Below, piece by piece: positions 1-8,183 of a stretch of 64,000 nt of DNA. The notes beneath the pieces are model-generated. The model did not search any database. It was not told the origin of the DNA and saw nothing but the letters and a program-made list of their open reading frames with translations. Positions within the stretch are counted from its first letter, which is position 1. Every line of letters begins with the position of its first letter. The translations under genes and the position numbers were made by a program. The DNA is taken from the NCBI GenBank assembly GCA_951813605.1, contig OX638379.1, forward strand, positions 5,654,062 to 5,718,061, in the 5' to 3' direction. Source of the stretch: an uncultured Bryobacterales bacterium. Its GTDB lineage: Bacteria; Acidobacteriota; Terriglobia; Bryobacterales; UBA6623.

Positions 1-1
1 C

Positions 2-595
2 TACTATGTTGCGGCCGTTGGAAAGAAGTTCCCGGCGGCGCTTTGCACGTCCGTGAACGACGAAGTCGTCCATGGCATCCCGTCTCGACGGCGCGTCCTG
101 CGCGAGGGTGACATCGTCAAGGTAGATTGCGGCGTTCTGCTGGACGGCTATTACGGCGATTCCGCGACGACTATCCCGGTCGGCCAGATTCCTGCGGAGA
201 CGGAGCGGCTGCTGCGCGTGACCCGCGAGGCGTTAGATCTCGCCATCCAGCAAATGGTGGGAGGCCGTCGCCTGTTCGACGTCAGCGGGGCCGTGCAGCG
301 GCACGTCGAGGGCAACGGGTTTTCGATTGTGAAGGAGTTCGTGGGTCACGGAATCGGCCGGCAGTTGCACGAGGAACCGCAGGTGCCGAATCATATCGAC
401 CCCGGCGTCCGCAACGTGCGACTGCGGGTGGGCATGGTGCTGGCAATCGAGCCGATGGTTGCCGCCGGTGACTCCCGCACGCGGATCCTGAGGGACCGCT
501 TCACGGCGGTCACGGTGGACGGCTCGAACGCCGCGCACTTCGAGCACTGCGTAGCGGTCACGCGGAACGGTCCGCGCTTGCTGACGGCGGTCTGA
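2..595 (+). CDS. map: Type I methionine aminopeptidase, 5' end missing
   Basis: Removes the initiator methionine from new proteins in the cytoplasm. The frame is open from base 2, so the N-terminus lies outside the window; a GTG at 53 is internal, because the residues before it (YYVAAVGKKFPAALCTSVN) continue the family pattern. The SVNDEVVHGIP motif is visible, and the five metal ligands fit VDCG (Asp), GDSATT (Asp), VGHGIG (His), IEPM (Glu) and FEHCVAVT (Glu). The stop overlaps the infA ATG by one base. A place at the head of infA-rpmJ-rpsM-rpsK-rpsD-rpoA-rplQ is the usual bacterial arrangement. Confidence 0.95.
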   Translation, partial: YYVAAVGKKFPAALCTSVNDEVVHGIPSRRRVLREGDIVKVDCGVLLDGYYGDSATTIPVGQIPAETERLLRVTREALDLAIQQMVGGRRLFDVSGAVQRHVEGNGFSIVKEFVGHGIGRQLHEEPQVPNHIDPGVRNVRLRVGMVLAIEPMVAAGDSRTRILRDRFTAVTVDGSNAAHFEHCVAVTRNGPRLLTAV

Positions 596-849
596 TGGAT
601 GGACGGGGAACGGTCATGGGCTCTGCGGGCGGTCGCACGGGAGCCGAGGAGGCCACCGGCACGGTGGTCGAGGAGCTTCCGAGCCTGCTCTTCCGCGTGC
701 GGCTCGAGAGCGGGCATATTGTGGGAGCGGCCGTCACGGGACGGCACAAGCTGGGTTTCTTGCGGCTGCTGCCGGGCGACCGAGTGCGGGTGCGGGTGTC
801 GTCGCGAGATGCGACGCGCGCGCGAATTCTAGGACGGGCGGATTCATGA
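595..849 (+). CDS. infA: Translation initiation factor IF-1
   Basis: IF-1 binds the 30S A site during initiation. The 84 residues form one S1/OB fold: GTVVEELPSLLFRVRLESGH near residues 22-41 and LLPGDRVRVRVSS near 58-70 match the family. Most IF-1 proteins have about 72 residues, so this has a short N-terminal extension. An in-frame ATG at 616 would give 77 residues. I keep the ATG at 595 because it overlaps the map stop codon, which suggests translational coupling. The stop overlaps the rpmJ start by four bases. Confidence 0.9.
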   Translation: MDGRGTVMGSAGGRTGAEEATGTVVEELPSLLFRVRLESGHIVGAAVTGRHKLGFLRLLPGDRVRVRVSSRDATRARILGRADS

Positions 850-959
850 AAGTACGGGCATCGGTTAAGAGGCTTTGCAATCATTGCAAGATCATTCGGC
901 GGCACGGCGTGGTGCGGGTGATTTGCATCAATCCCAAGCACAAGCAGCGGCAGGGCTAA
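846..959 (+). CDS. rpmJ: 50S ribosomal protein L36
   Basis: A 37-residue basic protein of the large ribosomal subunit. It starts MKVRASVKRLCNHCK and ends INPKHKQRQG. Two CxxC-type cysteines (C11, C14), a third cysteine and a histidine near the end fit the zinc-binding form of L36. The ATG overlaps the infA stop by four bases (ATGA). The place between infA and rpsM is the conserved one. The gene is easily missed because of its length. Confidence 0.95.
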   Translation: MKVRASVKRLCNHCKIIRRHGVVRVICINPKHKQRQG

Positions 960-978
960 GGGCTGCGGAAAGGGCATC

Positions 979-1359
979 ATGGCGAGATTTGAAGGCGTCG
1001 ACATACCCAACAACAAGCGGGCGGAAGTGTCGCTGACATACCTATACGGCATCGGCGTTACGCGGTCGCGGTCGCTGCTATACCGAGCCGGCATCGACTT
1101 CGGCAAGCGGATGGGCGACTTGGATGATCACGAAATCACCGCGCTCCGCAAATTGCTTGACGAGGAGCGTGCGGTGGAGGGCGACCTGCGCAAGGAGGTC
1201 GCCATGAACATTCGCCGCTTGATGGAGATCGGCTGCTACCGCGGTGTGCGGCACCGTCGCGGACTGCCTGTCCGGGGCCAGCGGACGCACACCAACGCCC
1301 GCAGCCGCAAGGGCGCGCGTCGCGGCCAGATTGCAAACAAGAAGAAAACGTCCAAGTAA
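979..1359 (+). CDS. rpsM: 30S ribosomal protein S13
   Basis: Head protein of the small subunit that contacts the P-site tRNA and the 50S subunit. 126 residues, normal length. It starts MARFEGVDIPNNKRAEVSL and carries the helix-two-turn-helix region and the basic tail (GLPVRGQRTHTNARSRKG) that enters the P site. It sits 19 bases after rpmJ and 18 before rpsK in the alpha operon. In many bacteria this operon is repressed by S4 binding to its leader; the leader is not in view here. Confidence 0.96.
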   Translation: MARFEGVDIPNNKRAEVSLTYLYGIGVTRSRSLLYRAGIDFGKRMGDLDDHEITALRKLLDEERAVEGDLRKEVAMNIRRLMEIGCYRGVRHRRGLPVRGQRTHTNARSRKGARRGQIANKKKTSK

Positions 1360-1377
1360 GCGACAGGGAGTCGAGCG

Positions 1378-1779
1378 ATGGCAAATCCTAAGGGCAAGAC
1401 CAAGAAGCGGTTCAAGAGCCGCCAGAAGAAGAACGTGCCGGTCGCGATCGTGCATGTGAAGGCGACGTTCAACAACACGATGGTCACGATCACCGACTTG
1501 GAAGGTCGGACGATTGCTTGGTCGAGTGCGGGGTCGCTGGGCTTCCGGGGCTCGCAGAAAGGCACGCCGTTCGCGGCGCAGCAAGCGAGCCTAACGGCGG
1601 CGAACCGCGCCAAGGAGCACGGCGTGCGGCGAGTGGCGGTGCGAGTCAAGGGGCCCGGCGGCGGTCGCGAGTCCGCCATCCGGGCGCTCGCCGCAGCGGG
1701 AATTCAGGTGACGCACATCCGGGACGTCACGCCCATTCCGCACAACGGCTGCCGTCCGCCGAAGAAGCGACGCGTCTGA
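1378..1779 (+). CDS. rpsK: 30S ribosomal protein S11
   Basis: Small-subunit platform protein that helps form the mRNA exit channel. 133 residues. Visible family features are a lysine-rich N-terminus, HVKATFNNTMVTITDLEGR, GTPFAAQQASLTAA and the conserved end GCRPPKKRRV. Start ATG at 1378 with a purine-rich stretch (GGGAGTCGAGCG) just upstream. Part of the alpha operon. Confidence 0.96.
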   Translation: MANPKGKTKKRFKSRQKKNVPVAIVHVKATFNNTMVTITDLEGRTIAWSSAGSLGFRGSQKGTPFAAQQASLTAANRAKEHGVRRVAVRVKGPGGGRESAIRALAAAGIQVTHIRDVTPIPHNGCRPPKKRRV

Positions 1780-1795
1780 GGGGCAGGGGGAATAT

Positions 1796-2413
1796 ATGGC
1801 AAGAAACCGCGGACCGTTAGTGCGGCGCTCTCGTCGCCTGGGCATGGCGCTCGACCCGAAGTCGGAGCGACTGCTCGACAAGCGGCCGTACGCCCCGGGC
1901 CAGCACGGCAGGACCCGCCGGCCCAGGAAGATGCTCGGCTACGCACTCCAAGTTCAGGAAAAGCAGCGCGCCCGGTTCATGTATGATGTTCTTGAGCGTC
2001 AGTTTCGCAACTATTACAAGCGGGCAGCTCGGATGCCGGGCGTGGTGGGAGACAACCTGCTGACCCTCCTGGAGCGGCGTCTCGACAACGTAGTCTTTCG
2101 GCTGGGGTTCGCCGTGTCTCGGCGGCAGTCGCGGCAGATCGTTAACCACGGTCATGTGCAGGTCAATGGCGCGAAAGTGGATATTCCTTCCTACTTGGTA
2201 CAGCCCGGGGACGTCGTGGAAGTCCGGGAGAAGAGTCGCTCGCACGGCGGCGTCCGGCTGGCTTTGGAAGCGCCGGTCCTGCCGGCGACTCCGGGATGGC
2301 TGGATCGGTCGACCGAGGACCTGCGCGGGCGTGTGCTGAGCACCCCGTCCAAAGAGGACTTGGAAAGCTCGCAGATCAACGCCCAGTTGATCGTGGAACT
2401 GTACTCGCGTTAG
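1796..2413 (+). CDS. rpsD: 30S ribosomal protein S4
   Basis: Primary 16S rRNA-binding protein and, in many bacteria, the translational repressor of this operon. 205 residues. The start RNRGPLVRRSRRLGMAL and an S4 RNA-binding domain near residues 95-155 (LERRLDNVVFRLGF, SRRQSRQIVNHGHVQVNG) are clear. There are no N-terminal zinc cysteines, so this is the cysteine-free S4 form. The ATG follows an AGGGGGAAT ribosome-binding site. Confidence 0.96.
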   Translation: MARNRGPLVRRSRRLGMALDPKSERLLDKRPYAPGQHGRTRRPRKMLGYALQVQEKQRARFMYDVLERQFRNYYKRAARMPGVVGDNLLTLLERRLDNVVFRLGFAVSRRQSRQIVNHGHVQVNGAKVDIPSYLVQPGDVVEVREKSRSHGGVRLALEAPVLPATPGWLDRSTEDLRGRVLSTPSKEDLESSQINAQLIVELYSR

Positions 2414-2466
2414 GTTTCGCGGACGGGGCGGCTGGCTCCAAAAAAGAGAAAAGAGGCACATATCGC

Positions 2467-3459
2467 ATGTGGAGAGGATTCCAGAAGCCCAAGCGGCTGG
2501 CGGTCAATTCGAGTTCCTTGGTGGATACGTACGGCAGCTTTAGCGCTCAGCCGTTCGAACGAGGATTCGGCACTACCATCGGCAATTCACTGCGTCGCGC
2601 GCTGTTGAGTTCCATTGAGGGGGCCGCGATCAGCGCGGTGCGGATCGAGGGTATTTCCCACGAGTTCAGCCCGATTCCCGGCGTCGTCGAGGACGCGACA
2701 GACATTATTCTGAACCTGAAGCAGATTCCGCTGCAGTTGCACGGCGACGGGACCCGGACGATCCGCCTGCGCGTCACAGAGCCGGGCGAGGTCTACAGCG
2801 CGGCGATCGAGGTTGACTCTGATGTCGTGATCTTGAATCCTGACGTATACATAGCGACGGTCAGCGACGATGGGATTCTTGACATCGAGATGCGCGTCAA
2901 GTTGGGGCGCGGGTACGTTTCGGCCGAGAAGAATTTCGACGAAGACCTGGCCTTGGGTTACATACCCATCGACTCAGTTCATTCGCCTGTCCACAAGGTC
3001 AAGTACGGCGTGGAATCGGCGCGCCTAGGGCAGATGACCGACTACGAGAAGCTGAATCTGGAATTGTGGACCAACGGCGCCGTCACGCCTCAGGACGCGA
3101 TCGGACTGGCTGCGAAGCTGCTCAAGGATCACATGCAGATCTTCATCAACTTCGAGGAAGACATCGGGGCGGAGGAAGCGACCACGGAATTGCGCGGCGA
3201 CCGCTATACCGAGCACCTCAACAAGTCGGTGGAGGAACTCGAGCTGTCGGTGCGATCGTACAATTGCCTCAAGAACGCCAATATCCAGACAATCGGTGAC
3301 TTGGTTGTGCGAACCGAGAACGACATGCTGAAGACGAAGAACTTCGGAAGGAAGTCGCTGCTGGAGATCAAGGACATTCTGGAGTCGATGGGGCTGCAGT
3401 TCGGGATGCTCCGGGACGAGCACGGACGGCTCGTCCCTCGCAAGTCCGGCAGCGAGTAG
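2467..3459 (+). CDS. rpoA: DNA-directed RNA polymerase subunit alpha
   Basis: Scaffold subunit of RNA polymerase. The frame is open further upstream to 2296, but that part overlaps rpsD; the family start is the ATG at 2467 (MWRGFQKPKRLAVN), preceded by AAGAGG. The result is 330 residues. The N-terminal dimerisation domain shows ERGFGTTIGNSLRRALLSS near residues 33-51; the C-terminal domain near 250-315 has SVRSYNCLKNANI and FGRKSLLEIKDIL, the helix-hairpin-helix that contacts UP elements and activators. 22 bases separate it from rplQ. Confidence 0.97.
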   Translation: MWRGFQKPKRLAVNSSSLVDTYGSFSAQPFERGFGTTIGNSLRRALLSSIEGAAISAVRIEGISHEFSPIPGVVEDATDIILNLKQIPLQLHGDGTRTIRLRVTEPGEVYSAAIEVDSDVVILNPDVYIATVSDDGILDIEMRVKLGRGYVSAEKNFDEDLALGYIPIDSVHSPVHKVKYGVESARLGQMTDYEKLNLELWTNGAVTPQDAIGLAAKLLKDHMQIFINFEEDIGAEEATTELRGDRYTEHLNKSVEELELSVRSYNCLKNANIQTIGDLVVRTENDMLKTKNFGRKSLLEIKDILESMGLQFGMLRDEHGRLVPRKSGSE

Positions 3460-3481
3460 GTCTAGCGGGGGAAGCACTGCA

Positions 3482-3934
3482 ATGAGGCACAGAAAAGGCG
3501 GCTACAAGCTGCAGCGAGATCCGTCCGCACGCCGAGCCCTTTTGCGGGGCCTGACTACCAGCGTGATCCTACACGAGCGGGTCCGGACAACAGTCACGAG
3601 GGCGAAGGCGGTTCGCCCGCGGGTCGAGCGCGTGATCACCCTCGCGAAGCGAGACACCCTCCACGCCCGTCGGCAGGCTGCCGCCTACCTGTTCGAGCCA
3701 CGGGCGGTCAAGAAGCTGTTCGACAGCATCGGCCCGCGTTTCGCGGACCGTGCCGGGGGATACACGCGCATCGTGCGCCTCGGCCCGCGGCAAGGCGACG
3801 GGGCGGAAACGGCAATTCTGGAATTACTGGGAACCCGGCTCGAAAAGAAAGCCGAGGACAAGAAGAAGCGCCGGGAAGCCCGCATGCAGAAGCAGAGCGA
3901 CGAGACACAGGCTGATTCCGAAAGCCTGTCATAG
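3482..3934 (+). CDS. rplQ: 50S ribosomal protein L17
   Basis: Large-subunit protein near the peptide exit tunnel. 150 residues, starting MRHRKGGYKLQRDPSARRAL, with the conserved HERVRTTVTRAKAVRP segment. The last 40 residues are a charged, low-complexity tail (KKAEDKKKRREAR), longer than in the shortest L17 proteins. It closes the ribosomal part of the operon. Confidence 0.95.
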   Translation: MRHRKGGYKLQRDPSARRALLRGLTTSVILHERVRTTVTRAKAVRPRVERVITLAKRDTLHARRQAAAYLFEPRAVKKLFDSIGPRFADRAGGYTRIVRLGPRQGDGAETAILELLGTRLEKKAEDKKKRREARMQKQSDETQADSESLS

Positions 3935-3961
3935 TTCTCGCAGACGGTAGGCGGAGCGAAC

Positions 3962-5038
3962 TTGCGGCGTTGGGACATTCCTTTCCGGCCGAGGGCGGTC
4001 TGTTCGGTGCGCGCGCTGGCTTGGGCGCTGGCCTCGGCGCTGGCCTGGAGCGCTTGCGGAAAGCCGGAAACCGAGAGGCTGGCGGCGTCGGTCAACGGAG
4101 ATCGCATCACCTACGGGGACCTAGCGAGTTACGAAGTTTCCCGGTTCCTGAATTCTCCCGGCGCTGGAGTGCCGGCGAATTCGCACCAGGATCAGTTGCA
4201 GCGCCTGGGATTGCTTCGGGAGCTGATCGATCAACGGCTACTGCTGCAGAGGGCGGACGCCCAGGGGCTGGTGGCTGCGGACAGAGAGGTCGAGGCGGCG
4301 CTGGAGCGCCACCGGGTGGCGTACGGGACTCCCGCGGAATTCCGCGAGTTCCTTCTGGGGGCTGGCATCGAGCCGGAGGCGCTCAGGACGGAGCTGCGAC
4401 ACCAATTGACCGTCGAGAGGCTCCTGAACAGGGAGGTGTCTTCGCGCGTGCGAGTCAGCGCAAGCGAGATGCGCAAGTACTATGACAGCAACCTCGCGGC
4501 CTTCTCGGTGCCTGAGCTGCAACTGCACTTGGCTCAGATCCTCGTCACCGACGCGCCGGTAACTCCCATCCCCAACCTTCGAAACGACGACGCTACCGAT
4601 CCGGCATCCGCACGCCGCAAGATCCATAGAATCCGAGAGGAACTCGAGGACGGAGCCGAATTCGAGCAGCTCGCGCTGCATTACTCGGAAGACCCGACCT
4701 ACGCCGCCAATGGCGGCGACATGGGTTTCATTCCGCAGTCGGCTCTCGAGAACACGGACGTGCGGTTGCGTCGCGCGCTGGTCTCGATGCAGCCGGGCGA
4801 ATTCTCGCAAGTGGTGGAGACCGACGGCGAGTACCGGATTCTGCATTTGATCGGCATCGAGCCCGCCGGCCAGCGGGATTTTGACAATCCGAGCGTTCGC
4901 GAATCGATCCGTGAAGTGCTAGCCAACCGCAAGGAACAGCTGTTGCGCCTGGCCTTTTACGAAGTGGAGCGCAGCCGGGCCACGATCCGCAACCATCTGG
5001 CAGAGGAAATCGCGACGGAGCACGGAATCCGCGATTGA
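3962..5038 (+). CDS. PpiC/SurA-type peptidyl-prolyl isomerase, likely lipoprotein
   Basis: Predicted periplasmic folding chaperone. 358 residues from a TTG start. A hydrophobic leader ends in a possible lipobox (LAWSAC, cysteine near 33). A SurA/PrsA-like N-terminal region follows (VNGDRITYGDLASYEV, then helices with RELIDQRLLLQRA). The parvulin domain near residues 180-290 shows AQILV, FEQLALHYSEDPTYAANGGDMGFI and PGEFSQVVETDGEYRILHL. It lies only 27 bases after rplQ on the same strand, so it may be read through from the ribosomal operon, an unusual partner for it. Function in detail (PrsA-like or SurA-like) is open. Confidence 0.85.
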   Translation: MRRWDIPFRPRAVCSVRALAWALASALAWSACGKPETERLAASVNGDRITYGDLASYEVSRFLNSPGAGVPANSHQDQLQRLGLLRELIDQRLLLQRADAQGLVAADREVEAALERHRVAYGTPAEFREFLLGAGIEPEALRTELRHQLTVERLLNREVSSRVRVSASEMRKYYDSNLAAFSVPELQLHLAQILVTDAPVTPIPNLRNDDATDPASARRKIHRIREELEDGAEFEQLALHYSEDPTYAANGGDMGFIPQSALENTDVRLRRALVSMQPGEFSQVVETDGEYRILHLIGIEPAGQRDFDNPSVRESIREVLANRKEQLLRLAFYEVERSRATIRNHLAEEIATEHGIRD

Positions 5039-5084
5039 GACTGCAAGTTTGTGGGCATGCTCGCGTGATATACTCCAATCTCCG

Positions 5085-5672
5085 GTGCATGTCGCAGACG
5101 GCATCCTCCCCGTGTCAGGCTGCGTCGCCGCGCATGTAGCGAGTTCCGCGTGGCTTTATTCCGCCTGCCGCAATGTGCATGTCGCGGAAGCTTCGAAGAT
5201 GGGGTTGGCGGCAGCTGCGGCCTTCGTCGTATCGACTGTCCAGTTTCCGATTGCCGGGTTGCCTGCGCATCTAGGGCTGTACGGGCTGCTTGGAATTGTT
5301 CTGGGCAGACGGGCGTTTCCGGTCCTGTACGTATGCTTGCTGTTTCAATCCTTGCTTCTGCAGCACGGCGGTTTGCTCTCCCTGGGCGTGAATTCTCTGA
5401 ATATGGGGCTCGGGGCCTCCGTCGGGTGGTGGCTCTGGCTGCTGCTGCCGGCCCCGCCTGGGGTGCGGGCACCGGCGGCCGGGCTTGTCGGGGCACTCTT
5501 GCCGGCGATGCTTCTTGCGTGGGAGTTCGAACTGGCGGACTACGGCCGTGGGTTCTACTTGATCGCGTCGCTGTATTCGGCGGTCGCGGCCGTGGAGGCC
5601 GCAGTCACGCTCCTAACGGTGTCCTTCCTGCAGCGTACGAAGCCGGAGATACTCGTGCCGAGCGCCGGATGA
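5085..5672 (+). CDS. cbiM: CbiM/NikM-type substrate component of a nickel/cobalt ECF transporter
   Basis: Membrane substrate-binding subunit of an energy-coupling-factor transporter for Ni2+ or Co2+. The start is decided by function: in this family the mature N-terminus (Met-His then Asp-Gly) binds the metal, and GTG at 5085 gives MHVADGILP. Upstream in-frame codons would bury that end. 195 residues with about six hydrophobic segments and the family's SLGVNSLNMG motif. A TATACT hexamer at 5069-5074 would place transcription start about four bases before the GTG, so the message may be nearly leaderless; I see no good ribosome-binding site. Stop and next start overlap (ATGA). Confidence 0.88.
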   Translation: MHVADGILPVSGCVAAHVASSAWLYSACRNVHVAEASKMGLAAAAAFVVSTVQFPIAGLPAHLGLYGLLGIVLGRRAFPVLYVCLLFQSLLLQHGGLLSLGVNSLNMGLGASVGWWLWLLLPAPPGVRAPAAGLVGALLPAMLLAWEFELADYGRGFYLIASLYSAVAAVEAAVTLLTVSFLQRTKPEILVPSAG

Positions 5673-6121
5673 CAGCGTCGCTGTTCGCCAGCACTCTCAT
5701 CTGGCTATGCGTTGCGGCGGTTGCTCACGCCCATGGCATGTCGGCCGAGGTGAAGGCGTCGACCGACGCCGTGGTGGTGGCGTGCGCTTACTCGAACGGC
5801 GACCCGGTTGACGCCGAGGTGCTCGTCTACTCGCCGACCGAGGCAGGCCGGATCTTTCAGCGGCTGCGCACCGACATTCGAGGTCTCGTCAGTTTCGTTC
5901 CGGACTCGGCCGGGACGTGGCGAGTCGTGGCCGACGACGGGATGGGACACCGGACGGAATTGGAGCTGGCTGTCGAGGATGGTGCCGTATCCATGACCGG
6001 CACCCGGAAACCGAGGTGGCCCGTCGCGTTCCTCCTACTCCTCGCGGCGGCCCTCCCGCTTGCGGTCTGGTGGAGTCGTCGGGAGGGCAAGGCCGCTCAT
6101 TCTGCACTCCGGCAGCGCTGA
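5669..6121 (+). CDS. Exported single-pass accessory protein of the Ni/Co ECF transporter (NikN/NikL-like)
   Basis: 150 residues. Signal peptide ending AVAHA, so the mature protein would start HGMSAE with an N-terminal histidine suited to metal contact. A beta-sandwich-like extracellular part follows (DAEVLVYSPTEAG, GLVSFVPDSAGTWRVVADD), then one C-terminal membrane helix (WPVAFLLLLAAALPLAVWW) and a short basic tail. The layout resembles the additional components (NikN/NikL/DUF4198-like) found beside CbiM/NikM proteins. The assignment rests on the four-base overlap with cbiM and this topology, not on a recognised catalytic motif. Confidence 0.7.
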   Translation: MTASLFASTLIWLCVAAVAHAHGMSAEVKASTDAVVVACAYSNGDPVDAEVLVYSPTEAGRIFQRLRTDIRGLVSFVPDSAGTWRVVADDGMGHRTELELAVEDGAVSMTGTRKPRWPVAFLLLLAAALPLAVWWSRREGKAAHSALRQR

Positions 6122-6302
6122 CGTCTCGGGAATCGGCTGCTTGGCAGGCGTTCTCGCCGAATTCGAACGGCACGAGGGACCAATTCCTCTTCAAGGTTAC
6201 GGGCTGGAGTATGATGCGGATTCGGCGCGTGCGCGAGACAGCAGAGCATGACTTGGTGGCTGGCGGCAATTCAGCAGCGTTCGCACGCAGGCCGAGAACC
6301 CG

Positions 6303-7034
6303 ATGAAGTTGGGAGCAGCGGGCGTGACTGAAGTTGACACTGGAGTGCCCGCGCCGGCCTCGCCGCTTGCCCGGATGGACGCCATGGTCAAGTTCTGCGC
6401 CGCGCTGTGCACGGTTTTGGGAATTTCGACGTTTCCCGTGCACGCCGGATGGCGCTATCCAGCCGTGCTCGCCCTTCTCTGCGTTCTCTGGGTGCTGGCT
6501 CGCCTTCCCGGTCGCTATCTGCTGCGGCGGCTTCTTGCCGCGACACCGTTTATCGCCATGGCGGCGGTGCTGCCCTTGGCGTCGGCCGTTCCGGACGGCT
6601 CCCGACTTGCGCTTGCGATCGTTTGGAAGGCTTACTCGGCGATACTGCTGCTTTCGATGCTCGCGGCTACGACGCCGGTCGAGGGAATTGTCGAGTCCAT
6701 GCGGCGCTTGGGAGCGCCCCGCGGACTGGCGCTTGTCGCCACGCTGATGCATCGGTACCTGTTTGTACTGCTCGAGGAGTGGCGGCGGATAGCGCGAGCG
6801 CGCGAGTGCCGCACGGGGGGCCGCGTCGCCCGGGGGCGCATCCGCATCTGGGCGAATCAAGCTGCGATGGTGTTCGTCCGAGGGTGGGAGCGGGCCGAGC
6901 GCGTCGGCAATGCAATGCTGGCGCGCGGCTTTCGCGGGGAGTTCCCTAGGCTACGATCCGCCACGCCCCGCCCTCGGGACTTGGCACTGGGCTTGGCGCT
7001 GCCGCTGGCGGTGCTTGCCCTACGGGTCACTTAG
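6303..7034 (+). CDS. cbiQ: Energy-coupling factor transmembrane protein CbiQ/EcfT
   Basis: Scaffold membrane subunit that couples the substrate component to the ATPases. Up to 243 residues from ATG 6303; GTG at 6324 is also possible. RMDAMVKF near residue 24 matches the family's LDPRVK-like opening. Several hydrophobic helices follow, and AMLARGFRG near 210 fits the second Ala-Arg-Gly coupling motif. The 181 bases before it hold no convincing gene. No CbiO/EcfA ATPase gene follows: the next gene is DUF1080 on the other strand, whose 3' end overlaps this stop by 15 bases. ATPases must be encoded elsewhere or shared. Confidence 0.85.
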   Translation: MKLGAAGVTEVDTGVPAPASPLARMDAMVKFCAALCTVLGISTFPVHAGWRYPAVLALLCVLWVLARLPGRYLLRRLLAATPFIAMAAVLPLASAVPDGSRLALAIVWKAYSAILLLSMLAATTPVEGIVESMRRLGAPRGLALVATLMHRYLFVLLEEWRRIARARECRTGGRVARGRIRIWANQAAMVFVRGWERAERVGNAMLARGFRGEFPRLRSATPRPRDLALGLALPLAVLALRVT

Positions 7035-7850
7035 GTCCAGACGCCGCGCCCAGATGTTCCGAAAGCGGACGGGGTTGCCGTGCGCTTGCAGCAGGAGCGG
7101 CAATTCCGGCGCGTGGGACGCGTACTCGCTCGGCGCCTTGTGACGCATGGGTCCCATCATCTGCCTGCGGTGGTGCAGCAAGACCCCGTTGTGGAAGACC
7201 GTGACGAAGGCGGGCTGCGCAAGCTGGTTCCCGTCGAAGCGCGGCGCCTCGAAGACGATGTCGTAGGTCTGCCACTCGCCAGGCTTGCGGGAGGCGTTTG
7301 CAAGAGGCGGGTACTGTCCGTAGATCGCGCCCGCTTGGCCGTCCGCGTAGCTGATGTTCTCGTAGGAATCCAAGATCTGGATCTCGTACAATTCCATGAT
7401 CAGCACGCCGCTGTTGCCGCGGGCTTGGCTCGCTCCCTTCACATACGCTGGCGTTGCCCATTCGATGTGCAGCTGCACGTCTCCGAATGCTTCCTTGGTC
7501 TTGTGACTGCCCGTGCCGGGCACGACTTCCATGTACCCGTTCTCCACCTTCCAGGCGGGGGCCAGTATCTTGCCTCCACGACCTCGCTGGACCCACCGCG
7601 AAAGATCCTTGCCGTCAAAGAGGATGATCGCGTCCGATGGAGGTGCGCCTGGCTGAGCCGAAATACCGGCCGTTCCTGGCTCCACAATGCGCGGACGGGG
7701 CCGCGCGTCGTCATGCACTCGCCAGCGGTCGCCTGGAAGGAAGGGTGTGTCGGTGTAGCCGGTCGGGTACTCGACGCGGTCATCAGCGCCGCATGGCGCA
7801 ATCGTCAATAGCGCCAAGAGCATGGCCGATAGTGCGCAACGAATCATCAA
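7020..7850 (-). CDS. DUF1080 (3-keto-disaccharide hydrolase-like) exported protein
   Basis: 276 residues with a signal peptide (LSAMLLALLTIAPCGA). The DUF1080 concanavalin-like fold covers about residues 75-270: IILFDGKDLSRWVQ, AWKVENGYMEVVPG, FGDVQLHIEWATP, RGNSGVLIMELYEIQILDSY, GEWQTYDIVFEAPRF and GNPVRFRNIWARRL are the usual blocks. Family members act on glycosidic substrates, including 3-keto-disaccharides. Such proteins are abundant in Acidobacteriota, Planctomycetota and Verrucomicrobiota. Convergent with cbiQ, overlapping by 15 bases. Confidence 0.88.
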   Translation of the reverse strand: MMIRCALSAMLLALLTIAPCGADDRVEYPTGYTDTPFLPGDRWRVHDDARPRPRIVEPGTAGISAQPGAPPSDAIILFDGKDLSRWVQRGRGGKILAPAWKVENGYMEVVPGTGSHKTKEAFGDVQLHIEWATPAYVKGASQARGNSGVLIMELYEIQILDSYENISYADGQAGAIYGQYPPLANASRKPGEWQTYDIVFEAPRFDGNQLAQPAFVTVFHNGVLLHHRRQMMGPMRHKAPSEYASHAPELPLLLQAHGNPVRFRNIWARRLDLSDP

Positions 7851-7934
7851 GCATTCCTTTCAGCTTCCAGTATTCCACAGGACCAGTGTTGGAGCGGCGC
7901 TCCACGCCCGGTCTGCTAGACTGCGCAGCAGCCT

Positions 7935-8183
7935 ATGCGGCCCCGGCGAAGCGAAGAGAGCCTTGTCACTGTGTTCTCGTCCCGCACTCATCTGGCCAAT
8001 GTCGAGGCGGAGGTCATCCAATCGCTTCTCAAGTCAGCTGGCATTCGATGCTGGCTGGCGCGCGAGAACGTTGTGCAGCAGCCTATCGGCAATGTGCTTG
8101 TGAAGGTGCTGGAGTCGCAGGCATCCGACGCCCGGGCGCTGTTGAAGGAAGCCGAAACGGTCTCCGGCTCGAATCAACCATGA
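7935..8183 (+). CDS. DUF2007 domain protein
   Basis: 82 residues. The DUF2007 pattern is visible: VTVFSSRTHLANVEAEVIQ, the LLKSAGIRCWLARENV turn, and a closing helix with ARALLKEAE. DUF2007 proteins are small cytoplasmic proteins of unclear role, once proposed as signal-transducing. The stop overlaps the start of the phosphatase gene by four bases (ATGA), so the two are probably co-translated. The start could be a few codons later. Confidence 0.75.
   Translation: MRPRRSEESLVTVFSSRTHLANVEAEVIQSLLKSAGIRCWLARENVVQQPIGNVLVKVLESQASDARALLKEAETVSGSNQP

Noticed and set aside
5039..5084. Cobalamin or NiCo riboswitch before cbiM
   Set aside because: Only 46 bases lie between the genes and no B12-box or NiCo-like helices are visible.
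6122..6302. Missing small CbiN-type gene in the gap before cbiQ
   Set aside because: Only a 27-codon frame (ATG 6248) without membrane helices; nothing to support a gene.
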